A model generated the notes under the pieces. It was given only the letters and a program-made list of their open reading frames with translations. It was not told the DNA's origin and searched no databases. This document shows, one piece after another, positions 49,035 through 62,304 of a stretch of DNA of 64,000 nucleotides. Position 1 is the stretch's first letter. Every line of letters begins with the position of its first letter. Source of the DNA: Chloroflexota bacterium (lineage in GTDB: Bacteria; Chloroflexota; Limnocylindria; Limnocylindrales; CSP1-4). The stretch covers positions 1-64,000 of the forward strand of contig CAKKPP010000007.1 in NCBI GenBank assembly GCA_919901745.1, written 5' to 3'. A program made the position numbers and the translations under genes.

Positions 49035-49949
49035 TCAGGGTGCGGGAGTCGAGCGGCCGATCAGGTGGCGGCCGCCGAACCGGCTGTTGACCAGGGCCAC
49101 GCCGCCGATCACCAGGGCCGTGCCGGCCAGCACGCGCACATCGACCGACTCGTCGAGGACCACCACACCGAGCGTGATCCCGACGATCGGCAGGAGGTAA
49201 GCGACCATCGAGGTCCGTGTCGCACCCCATTCGCCGAGGATCCGGAAGTAGGCGAGGTAGGCAAACCCCGACCCGAGAATTCCGAGCCAGATGATCGCGA
49301 AGAGGCCATCGCGTGTGATCGGCGTTTCGAGCGGGCGCTCGAACACGAACGCGAGGACCGTCACGATCGCGAACGCGAACCCCACCTGGAAGAGCGCCGG
49401 GATCATGGGCCGCAGTCCGCGCACATTGCGACGGTTGTAGACGTTGCCGATCCCGTACGAGATGGACGAGCCGATGAGCGCGATCTCGCCGGCGATGTTC
49501 CCGTCGTCGAGGACCAGGTTCCGCGACATGATCACCACGACCCCGACGAACCCGACGGCAAGCCCCACGGCCCGATTCAGCGTGATCGGTTCGTCGTGGA
49601 GGAAGCTCGCCGCGAAGACGATCGTGAACAGCGGGACCGTCGCGTTGAGGATCGCGGCGAGCGCGCTGTCGGTCGTCTGCTCGGCCCAGGTGATCAGGAA
49701 GAACGGGATCACGATGTTGAGAACGGCCATCACGATCAGGTGCCGGTAGATCCGGGCCTCGCGAGGCAGGCGCTCGCGTGCGATCCCGACCGCGGCGAGG
49801 AGGAGCACCAGGCCGAAGAACAACCGTCCCGCGACGAGCGTCAGGGGCGTGATCGTCTCCACGCCGATCTTGATGAAGAGATAGCTCGAGCCCCACATGC
49901 CGGCCAGGGCAACGAACAACAGCCAAGTGCTTCGGGACGCGCGGCTCAC
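49035..49949 (-). CDS. EamA/DMT-family transporter
   Basis: 304-residue polytopic protein with ten hydrophobic segments in two EamA repeats. Seen are WLLFVALAGMWGSSYLFIKIGVETITPL at the start of repeat 1, the mid-point GLAVGFVGVVVIM, and repeat 2 with GEIALIGSSISYGIGNVYNRR and SMVAYLLPIVGITLGVVVLDESV. Such proteins export metabolites or amino acids; substrate unknown. GTG start at 49949 with TATCAT six bases upstream. Confidence 0.88.
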   Translation of the reverse strand: MSRASRSTWLLFVALAGMWGSSYLFIKIGVETITPLTLVAGRLFFGLVLLLAAVGIARERLPREARIYRHLIVMAVLNIVIPFFLITWAEQTTDSALAAILNATVPLFTIVFAASFLHDEPITLNRAVGLAVGFVGVVVIMSRNLVLDDGNIAGEIALIGSSISYGIGNVYNRRNVRGLRPMIPALFQVGFAFAIVTVLAFVFERPLETPITRDGLFAIIWLGILGSGFAYLAYFRILGEWGATRTSMVAYLLPIVGITLGVVVLDESVDVRVLAGTALVIGGVALVNSRFGGRHLIGRSTPAP

Positions 49950-49955
49950 CGCGGG

Positions 49956-49961
49956 ATGATA
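49956..49961 (-). promoter_or_regulatory. -10 element (TATCAT) of a likely leaderless EamA promoter
   Basis: On the minus strand TATCAT lies six bases before the GTG start at 49949. No Shine-Dalgarno fits between. Confidence 0.5.
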
Positions 49962-49985
49962 GCCCTCCTTGGCCTAACCTGCTAG

Positions 49986-50183
49986 GCCAAACCGGGCTAC
50001 TCGGTCGGCGGGCACGTTCCGCTGTTCGCCGGCGGGGCGCTCGTGGTCGCCGTCGGGATCGTCGTGATGTGGCGGGCGCTGCCGGATCGCCACGACGTCG
50101 TGGACGTGCCGCGACTTCCCGACGAGCGCGATCTCGAAGGCGAATCGGCACGTGACCCCGTGTCACATGCAGGGACCCGATAG
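49986..50183 (+). pseudogene. remnant of an MFS-type transporter 3' end
   Basis: An open stretch of 65 codons ends at TAG 50181 and has no start. It translates to AKPGYSVGGHVPLFAGGALVVAVGIVVMWRALPDR followed by a charged tail, which looks like the last membrane segment and cytoplasmic tail of a major-facilitator transporter. The rest of such a gene is missing: upstream in frame there is a stop at 49983. It sits just before galK, where a galactose or oligosaccharide permease would not be unusual, and the galK -10 overlaps its stop. Confidence 0.45.
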
Positions 50184-50186
50184 GAT
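50181..50186 (+). promoter_or_regulatory. -10 element (TAGGAT) of a likely leaderless galK promoter
   Basis: TAGGAT ends seven bases before the galK ATG at 50194. The GAGG between is too close to the start to be a normal Shine-Dalgarno. Confidence 0.45.
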
Positions 50187-50193
50187 TCCGAGG

Positions 50194-51387
50194 ATGTCCG
50201 ACACGTCCCATCCCGCGCTCGAGTCGCTGCCTGAGCGTTTCATTCAACGGGATCCAGCAGCACGTGCCCAGGCGGAGCGGGTTCGCGTCGTGCGGGCGCC
50301 GGGCCGTGTCAACCTCATCGGCGAGCACACGGACTACAACGAGGGGTTCGTTCTTCCGGCCGCCATCGACCTGGAGATCCGCATCGCCTTCATCCCGACC
50401 GACGACGGCCGCGTGGAGCTGACCCTGGACGCGACCGGAGAGAGACGCGAGTTCGTCGTTGCCTCGCCCGGCCCGCGTCGCGGCGAGTGGATCGACTATG
50501 TGGCCGGGACGGCCTGGGCACTCACTGAGGCGGGGCTCCCGTTACGCGGGTTCCGGGGCCTGCTCGCGAGCAGCCTGCCCCCCGGCGCGGGGCTCTCGTC
50601 GTCCGCAGCGATCGAACTGGCGACGGCCTGGGCGCTGTCCGGTCCCGATGGTCCAGCGCTGGAACCGATGGCACTTGCCCGGACGGCTCGGCGAGCCGAG
50701 AACGACTACGTCGGCGTGCAGTCCGGGTTGATGGACCAGTTCGCCGTCACGATGGGTCGCGCGGGCATGGCCCTGCGACTCGACTGCCGATCACTCGACT
50801 GGGAGGCGGTGCCGATTCCCGTGGATCTCGAACTCGTCGTGTGCCACTCGGGCAGCCCGCGGCGGCTGGAGGTCTCGGCCTACAACGACCGCCGCGCCGA
50901 ATGCGCTCGCGCCGTCGAGGCGATCGCAACCCATGGGCCCGGTATCTCGTCCCTGCGTGATGTTGACCTTTCGATGCTGGAACGTCATCGCACTCACATG
51001 GATGAGGTTGCCCACGCCAGGGCGCTCCACGTCGTGACGGAGAACCTCCGCGTCCTCGACGCCGAGGCGGCACTCAAGGCCGGCGACCGAGAAGCCGTCG
51101 GCCGCCTCTTCGCGGCGTCGCACGCCTCGCTTCGCGACTTGTTCGAGGTCTCCTCTCCGGCGCTGGACGCCCTCGTGGTGATTGCGGCAGGGACCCCGGG
51201 AGTCGTCGCAGCGCGGCTGACGGGAGCCGGATTCGGTGGATGCACGCTCAACCTCGTGGAGCGCGGCCGTGCCGATGAACTGCGGGCCGCGGTTGAGCGC
51301 GACTATCCGGCACGGACGGGCCTCATGCCCCAGGTCTTCGTCGTCGATGCTGTGGACGGAGCCGGGTTCCTGTCGACCCCGGGCTGA
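50194..51387 (+). CDS. galK: galactokinase
   Basis: 397-residue GHMP-family kinase that phosphorylates alpha-D-galactose to galactose-1-phosphate in the Leloir pathway. Seen are the galactose-binding signature VRAPGRVNLIGEHTDYNEGFVLPAAID (about 32-58), the ATP-binding GHMP motif LPPGAGLSSSAA, and the third motif RLTGAGFGGCTLNLV. Catalytic Arg and Asp lie in GRVNLIGEHTD and NDYVGVQSGLMDQ. It is convergent with the alpha-galactosidase gene (stops 20 bp apart), and galT is in the same galactoside region. Confidence 0.95.
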   Translation: MSDTSHPALESLPERFIQRDPAARAQAERVRVVRAPGRVNLIGEHTDYNEGFVLPAAIDLEIRIAFIPTDDGRVELTLDATGERREFVVASPGPRRGEWIDYVAGTAWALTEAGLPLRGFRGLLASSLPPGAGLSSSAAIELATAWALSGPDGPALEPMALARTARRAENDYVGVQSGLMDQFAVTMGRAGMALRLDCRSLDWEAVPIPVDLELVVCHSGSPRRLEVSAYNDRRAECARAVEAIATHGPGISSLRDVDLSMLERHRTHMDEVAHARALHVVTENLRVLDAEAALKAGDREAVGRLFAASHASLRDLFEVSSPALDALVVIAAGTPGVVAARLTGAGFGGCTLNLVERGRADELRAAVERDYPARTGLMPQVFVVDAVDGAGFLSTPG

Positions 51388-51406
51388 TCCGCGAACAGTC
51401 CGCGGC

Positions 51407-53613
51407 TCAGTCCGCGCTGAGGACGTACAGCCGGGCGGCGAAGTCCCCGTCGGGCACGCCCGTGGCCGGGTCCTCTGGCACCAGGCCGAGCCCGACCGCC
51501 ATCAGCAGGTCGCCGCCACGCCGAACGGAAGCCGCCGGCGTCGGACCGGGCCATGCAGAAACGCGATAGACGGTACCGGGATCGAGGTCGCGGAGTCGCA
51601 ATCGGTCGGGCGGTGCGACGGGTCGTCGCAGGATCCGGTAATGGGCGACGATCGCCGTCATCCGGTCCTCCGCCACCACCATCCATGCCGCATCGTCACC
51701 GCCGAGCGGGCTCCGCAGGCGGATGAATCGGCCGCGCTGGAAGATCTCGCGATGCTCGCGGTAGAACGCGATGTGGCCGCGGATCTCGGCGCGCTCCGTG
51801 TCGCCCAGGGTTCGGGGATCCAGCTCGTAGCCGAACACCCCGAAGAACGCCACGGCGGCCCGGGTCGCGAGCGGGGTGACGCGTCCGACCTGGTGGTTCG
51901 GTACCGCGGAGACGTGGGCCCCGATCGAGCTGAGCGGATAGACGTGGGACGCACCCCACTGGATCGAGAGGCGCTCGATGGCATCGGTGTCGTCGCTCGT
52001 CCAGGCCTGCGGCGCGAACGCGAGCATCCCTGGGTCGAACCGCCCTCCGCCCGAGGCGCACGACTCGAACAGGACGTCGGGAAAGCGCGTCGTCAGGCGA
52101 CGCCACAGCTCGTACGTGCCGAGCATGTAGCGGTGGAAGAACTCGCCGTGCCGGTCCGCCGGCAGCGATGCACCGAATGGCTCCGTGATGTTTCGGTTCA
52201 TGTCCCACTTGACGTAGCTGATCGCCGCGCTCGAGAGGACGTCTCCGATCGCCACCTCGAGGTGATCGACGACCTCGGGCCGGGACAGATCCATCACCAG
52301 CTGATGCCGGCTTTCCGTCCGCTCGCGTCCCGGGATTCCGATCGCCCATTCGGGGTGCTCGGCGAAGAGCCGGCTCTGGACACTGACCATCTCGGGTTCG
52401 ATCCACAACCCGAACGACATTCCCAGGGCCTCGACGTCCGCCGCCAGTGGCGCAAGCCCGTCGGGCAGCTTGCGCCGGTCGACGACCCAATCGCCGAGCG
52501 ACGTCCGGTCGTGATCACGCTCGCCGAACCACCCGTCATCGAGCACGAACAGCTCGACCCCGAGGTCTGCCGAGGCCCGGGCCATGTCCAGGAGCCTCGC
52601 GTGGTCGAAGTCGAAGTAGACACCTTCCCAGCTGTTCAGGAGGATCGGTCGGAGGCGATCGCGCCATACGCCGCGGGCGAGCCGTTCCCGGTAGAAGGCG
52701 TGAAGAGCGGCGCTCAACGCCCCGATGCCATCACCTGACCAGGCCAGAACCGCTTCGGGCGTCGTGAATGTGGCGCCGGGCTCGAGCGTCCAGGCGAATC
52801 CGTCGGGATGGATCCCCATCCTGATCCGGGTGGTGCTGCGCGATCCCACATCGGCTTCGGCGAGAAAGTTGCCCGAATAGACGAGCGACAGGGCGAAGCC
52901 CTCGCCTCGCGTCTCGTCGGTTTCCGGACGGAGCAGGAACAACGACGGGTCATGCTCGTGGCCCGTAGCGCCGCGCAGGCTGCCGACGGCTCGGCGCCCG
53001 GGCAGGAGCGCGGCACGGTGCGGGTGGCGCTCGCGACCCCACGCCCCGCTGAACCCGAGGAGGTCCCATGGCCCGTCGGGCAGGTCGACGGACGCGCTCA
53101 TGGCCGTCCGGACGATCAGCCGACCCGTCCCTGCGTTCCGGAGCCGCATCGATCGCGCGATGACCGGCCGATCCTCGAAGATGGTGACGACCAGCGTCAC
53201 CTCGAGGCCGGCGACCGGGTCGGCAAGGTCGATCTCGACCGTGGCGGCCTCCGACGGATCCTCCACGTACGTCGACGGGAGTCCCTCGAGATCCGGTTTC
53301 CCCGTCACGATACGGTGGCCCGCGTAAGCCATGTCGAGGACCGCGGAGCCGTCGGGTTGCTCGACGACAAGGGCCGGGATCCGGAAGTCGCCGCTCCCGG
53401 CCGTGGGGACGGCCAGGCCGACCGGCTCGTCGACACGGTTCGTGAATCCCAGGAACTCGGCTGGCCCGAGGTGCCGATACGTTGCCTGGGGGTCGAGCGG
53501 AGCTCCCACGTGGAGCTGCCCGAGCCAGTCGTTCTCCAGCACGGCCAGCACAAGGCTCAGCCGGCCGTTGTGCAGATGGAGCTGTCGCGTCGGTTCGTGC
53601 CAGGTGATCGGCA

Positions 53614-53614
<1 letters not shown>
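51407..53614 (-). CDS. alpha-galactosidase, GH36
   Basis: 735-residue retaining glycosidase releasing alpha-linked galactose from raffinose-type sugars. A beta-sandwich N-domain (about 1-330) precedes a TIM barrel with LNSWEGVYFDFDH, VLDDGWFGERDHD, and the nucleophile motif YVKWDMNR (Asp471), then ESCASGGGRFDPG and TSDDTDAIERL with the acid/base. Length matches bacterial GH36 (about 720). Its ATG overlaps the lacZ stop by one base (TGATG), so it is the last gene of the importer-lacZ operon. No signal peptide, so cytosolic. Confidence 0.93.
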
Positions 53615-57625
<4,011 letters not shown>

Positions 57626-57629
<4 letters not shown>

Positions 57630-58579
57630 GGGTTGTCCTCACGGAGTGCGCGCGTGAGGTAGAACAGGATGGGCCCCACGGAAACCACCAGGAGCACCAC
57701 CGCGATCGCCGAACCGAATCCGATCCGGCTGGTCTCGCCGATGATGTTGTTGGTCACGAGTGTGGACAGCAGTTCGAGTCCGTTCAGGCCCTTGTTGACG
57801 ATGAAGGCCAGATCGAATGCGCGGAGGGACTCGATGACGGTGATCACCAGGATCACGATGTTGATCGGGCGCATGACCGGGAAGACCACACGCCGGAACG
57901 TGTCCACCTCGCCGGCACCGTCGATCGCGGCCGCCTCCTTGAGCGTTGGGTCGACCGACTTGAGGCCGGCCAGGTACAGGATCATCACGTAGCCGACGTG
58001 CCGCCAGCTGGCCGCAACCAGCACGGCCCACAGGTTCAGGCTGGGGTCGCCTAGCCAGCTGATGAGGTTGTCCTGGCGAGTGGTGCCAAGCACGTTGTTG
58101 ATCAGGCCCTGTTCGGGTGCGTACTGGAGCTGCCAGATGAACCCGACGATCGCCAGCGACAGGACCACCGGCAGGTAGAGCGCCCCCTGATAGAAGCGCG
58201 TCCCCCGCATCTCCTTGTCGAGAAGAACCGCGAAGAAGATCCCGATCGGGGTCGCGATGAACAGGAAGAACCCGAGCCAGATCAGGTTGTGAGTCAGCGC
58301 GGGGAAGAACGGGATGTAAACCGTGACCAGGTCGATGTAGTTCTGGAGGCCGACGAACTTGATCGCCGCGAATCCGCCGATCCCATTCCACTGGGTGAAC
58401 GACAGGATCGTCGAGGCGATCATCGGGATGATGACGAAGAACACGACCATGAACGTGGGGATGCCCACCATCAACCCCAGGACCACGCGGTCCTGGCCGG
58501 TCAGCACGCTGAACTTGCGGCCGGAGCGGCGCACGCCCGCCCCGCCGGTCGGCGGGGCGGGCGTGCGCGTGCTGCTCAT
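57626..58579 (-). CDS. carbohydrate ABC transporter permease (MalF-like)
   Basis: 317-residue permease with six helices and an N-terminal Pro/Gly tail. The EAA loop region is DPTLKEAAAIDGAGEVDTFRRVVFPVMRPINIVILVITVIESL (about 213-255). It lies between the binding-protein gene (30 bp upstream) and the MalG-like gene (overlapping). Confidence 0.9.
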
Positions 58580-58609
58580 GACGCGGAGTCTACCGTCGCG
58601 TGGATGGCC

Positions 58610-60001
58610 TCACTGCTGCGGGGGCAGCGAGTCGTAGTAGGACTGGATGCCACCAAGGAAGGTGTCCAGGTTCTGCTTGGGATCGTTGAGGAAGCTCAGC
58701 AGGAACCCCTGCATGCCGGACGGACCGGCGAAGTCGGCCCGCGCATCGCGGTCAAGGAACTGTGCGATCCGGCCGGAGTCGGCGATGATCGCCGCCGCGG
58801 CCTTCTGGACGTCGTTGTAGCCACTGGTATCGGCGTCCTTGACCGTGGCGACATCACCCGCGGAGGTCGCGGTGTAGATCTTCTGTGCCGCGGCGGTCGC
58901 CACGCACTTGAGGAACGCCTTGGCTGCCTCGGGGTTCTTCGGGTTGGCGCTGAGCATGAAGCCGTCGATCGGGGCGTCGATCGCCTTCTCGCTGTCGTAC
59001 TGGTTGCCCAAGGTCGGGAAGGGGAAGAAGCCGATGTCGGCCACGTCCGCGGGCGTCGGGGCCTGCTGGGCCGCAAAGGTCCCGAGGAAGTACATGCCGG
59101 CCGTCTTGTCGACGATCATCGCCTTGGCTGCGTCCTGCCACGTCCGGCCGGGCGCGCCGGCCTGGAAGTACGGGAGCAGCTCGGCCCACAGCTGGAACAC
59201 GGCCTTGACGCGCGGATCGGACCACTTCTCCGTGCCGGCCATCAGGCCGACGTGGAAGTCGTAACCGTTGAGGCGCATGTTGAGGATGTCGAAGGTGCCC
59301 ATCGCCGGCCAGCCGTCGAGGTCACCGAAGGCGAGCGGGGCGATTCCATCGGCCAGCATCTTGTCACCGAGGGTCTTGAACTCGGCGAGGGTGGTCGGGA
59401 CGGCATAGCCCTTCTCGGTGAAGACGCTCTTGCGATACATCACGACCCAGGGGTAGTTGATGTTCGGGACGAAGTACAGCTTGCCGTCGTTCCCGGTCGA
59501 GGCGACCTTGAACGCGTCGGAGTAGTTGGATCCGACCTCGGCCCAGACGTCGTCGATGGGGGAGAGCAGGCCCTGGTCCGCGAAGAAGCGGAGGCGGTTG
59601 CCGGCGAACCACTTGACGATGTCGTCCGGGGTGCCCTGCAGGTAGCTGGAGATCTGGTTCTGGAACGTATTGTGGTCGTTGACGTTCACCTTGATCGACG
59701 CACCCGTCGAGGTCTGGCAGTAATCCACCAGGCTCTGGACGGCGGCCTTCGGCTGCTCGTCGCTCTCGTTGGAGCCAAGGCTGGTCTCGCCGAGCGAGAC
59801 GGACGCCGCGGGCGTATCGCCCGGCGCCGGCGTGGTCCCGGGCGCGGTGCTGGGGGCCGGGCTGGCCGCGCCGCCGCATGCGGCAACGACCAGGGCGAAT
59901 ATCGCCCCACCCACGGCCGCCCGGGTCAGGGTCATGCGGCGGACGATCCTCGGCGCCGCGACCTCATCGGCCTCGACCCGCGGGACTCCTGAATGTGCCA
60001 T
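58610..60001 (-). CDS. extracellular sugar-binding lipoprotein of the ABC importer
   Basis: 463-residue solute-binding protein. The lipobox LVVAAC places the lipidated Cys at 42, after a long basic N-region with twin Arg (RIVRRMTLTRAAVGG); an internal start at Met23 would give a standard signal peptide. A Pro/Ala/Thr linker follows. The mature domain is family 1 sugar-binding, with NYPWVVMYRKSVFTEKGY and WPAMGTFDILNMRLNGYDF. A GAGGAGGAG precedes the ATG at 60001. It is first in the operon with two permeases, lacZ and the alpha-galactosidase gene, and is divergent from the DeoR gene. Confidence 0.9.
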   Translation of the reverse strand: MAHSGVPRVEADEVAAPRIVRRMTLTRAAVGGAIFALVVAACGGAASPAPSTAPGTTPAPGDTPAASVSLGETSLGSNESDEQPKAAVQSLVDYCQTSTGASIKVNVNDHNTFQNQISSYLQGTPDDIVKWFAGNRLRFFADQGLLSPIDDVWAEVGSNYSDAFKVASTGNDGKLYFVPNINYPWVVMYRKSVFTEKGYAVPTTLAEFKTLGDKMLADGIAPLAFGDLDGWPAMGTFDILNMRLNGYDFHVGLMAGTEKWSDPRVKAVFQLWAELLPYFQAGAPGRTWQDAAKAMIVDKTAGMYFLGTFAAQQAPTPADVADIGFFPFPTLGNQYDSEKAIDAPIDGFMLSANPKNPEAAKAFLKCVATAAAQKIYTATSAGDVATVKDADTSGYNDVQKAAAAIIADSGRIAQFLDRDARADFAGPSGMQGFLLSFLNDPKQNLDTFLGGIQSYYDSLPPQQ

Positions 60002-60233
60002 GAACGACTCCTCCTCACTGTCACTCCAACGGGGGTTGCCGGCCGGTCAATGTGAACACAAACCGACATGACCGCACATGAGTCTGCCCGCGCAGGGGGG
60101 CAATGTCAAGGGAATTCGCATGATCGAGACGCGGTTCTGCGCGAGTGCCACGTTGACTTCTGTGCAATCGTGGGGCAATCTTTGGGGAACGGCTCGACCG
60201 CGGACCACCGCGTCGCCCGGCGCTGGAGGACAG
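60002..60233. promoter_or_regulatory. divergent control region of the galactoside operons
   Basis: The 232-bp gap between the binding-protein gene and deoR. It holds TGTGAACACA (60051-60060), a near-palindrome (TGTG-AA-CACA) suitable as operator. On the plus strand a promoter with TTGACT (60153-60158), 17-bp spacer and CAATCT (60176-60181) precedes deoR, which has a GGAGG before its ATG. DeoR-family control of both directions is inference. Confidence 0.5.
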
Positions 60234-61088
60234 ATGCTCGCACGCCAACGTCAGACCTACATCCTCGAGCGGGTGCGCGAGGACGGGGCTGTGCGCGTTG
60301 CCGACATTGCCCGCGACCTCGGCGTATCGGACATGACCGTTCGGCGCGACCTCGAGATCCTTGACCGGCAGGGGCTGATCGAAAAGGTGCACGGTGGCGC
60401 CACGGCCACCGCGGGAAGCTCCCTCTTCGAGCCCGGCTTCGTCGTCAAGTCCGAGCTCCAGCTCGCCGAGAAGGGGGCGATCACGGCGGCCGCCGTCGAG
60501 CTCGTGACTCCGGGCATGGCGATCGCCCTCTCCGCGGGCACGACCACGTACGCCCTGTCGCACCGCCTCACGGACGTCGAGGGCCTCACGGTCGTCACGA
60601 ACTCGGTGCCCGTGGCGGACGTCCTCTATCGAATGGGACGACCGGACCAGACGATCATCGTGACCGGAGGCGTGCGCACGCCGAGCGACGCCCTCGTCGG
60701 TCCGTTCGCCGTTGCGGCGCTCCGAACCATCCATGTCGACCTCGTCTTCATGGGCGTGCATGGGATGGATCCTCATTCCGGGTTCACCACCCCGAACCTC
60801 CTCGAGGCCGAGACGAACCGGGCGCTCGTCGAATCCGGTCGCCGGCTCGTCGTCCTGGCCGACCACACGAAGTGGGGCGTCATCGGGATCAGCTCGATCG
60901 CCCGTCTCGACCAGGCCGATACGCTCATCACCGACGACGGGCTCTCTCCCGACGCTGCGGCCGTGCTGGCCGACGAGGTGCGTGATCTGGTCATCGTAGA
61001 TCTCGGCCGGATGCGCCCGGACGACGCGGTAGCTTCCGGCAGGACCGCGGGTGCGCGCACGGAGGCGGCGCGGGTCGATGTCGTCTGA
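60234..61088 (+). CDS. DeoR-family transcriptional regulator of galactoside use
   Basis: 284-residue repressor. The N-terminal DeoR helix-turn-helix is RQRQTYILERVREDGAVRVADIARDLGVSDMTVRRDLEILDRQGLIEKVHGGA (about 4-57), and the C-terminal sugar-phosphate sensor has LSAGTTTYAL, VVTNSVPVA and GVHGMDPHSGFTTPNLLEAETNRALVE. It starts at ATG 60234 with GGAGGA upstream. It overlaps galT by 11 bp and is divergent from the importer operon. Sensing of a sugar phosphate such as galactose-1-phosphate is inference. Confidence 0.88.
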   Translation: MLARQRQTYILERVREDGAVRVADIARDLGVSDMTVRRDLEILDRQGLIEKVHGGATATAGSSLFEPGFVVKSELQLAEKGAITAAAVELVTPGMAIALSAGTTTYALSHRLTDVEGLTVVTNSVPVADVLYRMGRPDQTIIVTGGVRTPSDALVGPFAVAALRTIHVDLVFMGVHGMDPHSGFTTPNLLEAETNRALVESGRRLVVLADHTKWGVIGISSIARLDQADTLITDDGLSPDAAAVLADEVRDLVIVDLGRMRPDDAVASGRTAGARTEAARVDVV

Positions 61089-62187
61089 TCCTGACTCGCC
61101 GGAATCGGCCGACGCGCTGCTCGAGCGGTTGCGCACCGAGCCCCATCGACGTCACAACCCCCTCATCAACGAGTGGATCCTCGTCTCTGCCGGCCGCACG
61201 CACCGCCCATGGCAGGGACGTCGTGAGACCGCGCCGACGGACCCGCTCCCCACGTTCGATCCCTCGTGTTACCTGTGTCCAGGCAACGTGCGAGCCAACG
61301 GCGAGCGCAACCCGGACTACGCGGAAACGTTCGTCTTCACCAACGACTTCTCGGCACTCCGCCCGGATACGCCCACCGATCGCATGGTGGACGGATTGCT
61401 CCGGGCGGAAGGGGAGGCCGGTGCATGTCGCGTCCTGTGCTTCGACCGCCGCCACGACCTGACGCTCGCCGGGATGCCGGTAACGGCGGTCCGCCGGGTC
61501 GTGGACGTGTGGGCGGATCAGACGTCGGAGCTGGCAGCCATGTATCCCTGGGTTCAGGTCTTCGAGAATCGTGGCCAGATCATGGGCGCGTCGAACCCCC
61601 ATCCCCACGGCCAGATCTGGGCCGGCACCGCCCTTCCCCGGGAAGCAGCCAAGGAAGACGAGACCCAGCGCCGGCACCACGAGGCGACCGGCCGCCGGTT
61701 GCTGCTGGACTACGCCGACCAGGAGGCCGATGGACCGCGTGTGGTGGAGGCGAACCACGATTGGCTCGTGCTCGTGCCGTTCTGGGCGGCGTGGCCATAC
61801 GAGACGCTGCTCGTCGCGCGGCATCCGGCGTCGCGGCTCCCCGACCTCAACGACGGGCGGCGTGACTCGCTCGCGGCGATCCTCATCCGACTTCTTGCCC
61901 GCTACGACAACCTGTTCGGACTCTCATTCCCCTATTCAATGGGCTGGCACCAGGCGCCCTCCGGCGGCGCCGACGATTACTGGCAGCTGCACGCCCACTT
62001 CCTGCCACCGCTCCTGCGCGCGTCCGTGCGCAAATTCATGGTCGGCTATGAACTGCTCGCCGAGACGCAGCGTGACCTGACGGCCGAGCAGGCTGCTGAG
62101 GACCTGCGTGCGGCGTCCGCAGTCGGCGTCGCAGTCGGTCGGTCGCTGGATGGACGAGCCGGCGCGGGCGAGGTTGCCGCTTCCTGA
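61078..62187 (+). CDS. galT: galactose-1-phosphate uridylyltransferase
   Basis: 369-residue GalT that exchanges UMP between UDP-glucose and galactose-1-phosphate. The active-site His-Pro-His motif is in ASNPHPHGQIWAG. A zinc-binding CYLCPGN motif is near residue 61, and EANHDWLVLVPFWAAWPYETL and FPYSMGWHQAP are family blocks. Length is near the 348 of E. coli GalT. It overlaps the DeoR gene by 11 bp, so the two form one transcript. galK is 10 kb away and galE is not in the window. Confidence 0.93.
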   Translation: MSSDPDSPESADALLERLRTEPHRRHNPLINEWILVSAGRTHRPWQGRRETAPTDPLPTFDPSCYLCPGNVRANGERNPDYAETFVFTNDFSALRPDTPTDRMVDGLLRAEGEAGACRVLCFDRRHDLTLAGMPVTAVRRVVDVWADQTSELAAMYPWVQVFENRGQIMGASNPHPHGQIWAGTALPREAAKEDETQRRHHEATGRRLLLDYADQEADGPRVVEANHDWLVLVPFWAAWPYETLLVARHPASRLPDLNDGRRDSLAAILIRLLARYDNLFGLSFPYSMGWHQAPSGGADDYWQLHAHFLPPLLRASVRKFMVGYELLAETQRDLTAEQAAEDLRAASAVGVAVGRSLDGRAGAGEVAAS

Positions 62188-62304
62188 TCGGACACCTGCC
62201 GCGTCAGTCGAAACACGAGTGGTCGCGCATCCAGTCGGCGCGGCGTGCGCCTGCCTGAGTCGGCGAGAGGCTACGATGGGGCCTCCAGCCGTGACGGAGG
62301 CGAC

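Noticed and set aside
48650-49090. Plus-strand frame with GGGGGRYG repeats, resembling a glycine-rich protein
   Set aside because: It is a tandem DNA repeat read as protein; it has no start with an RBS, and flanking codons are not gene-like.
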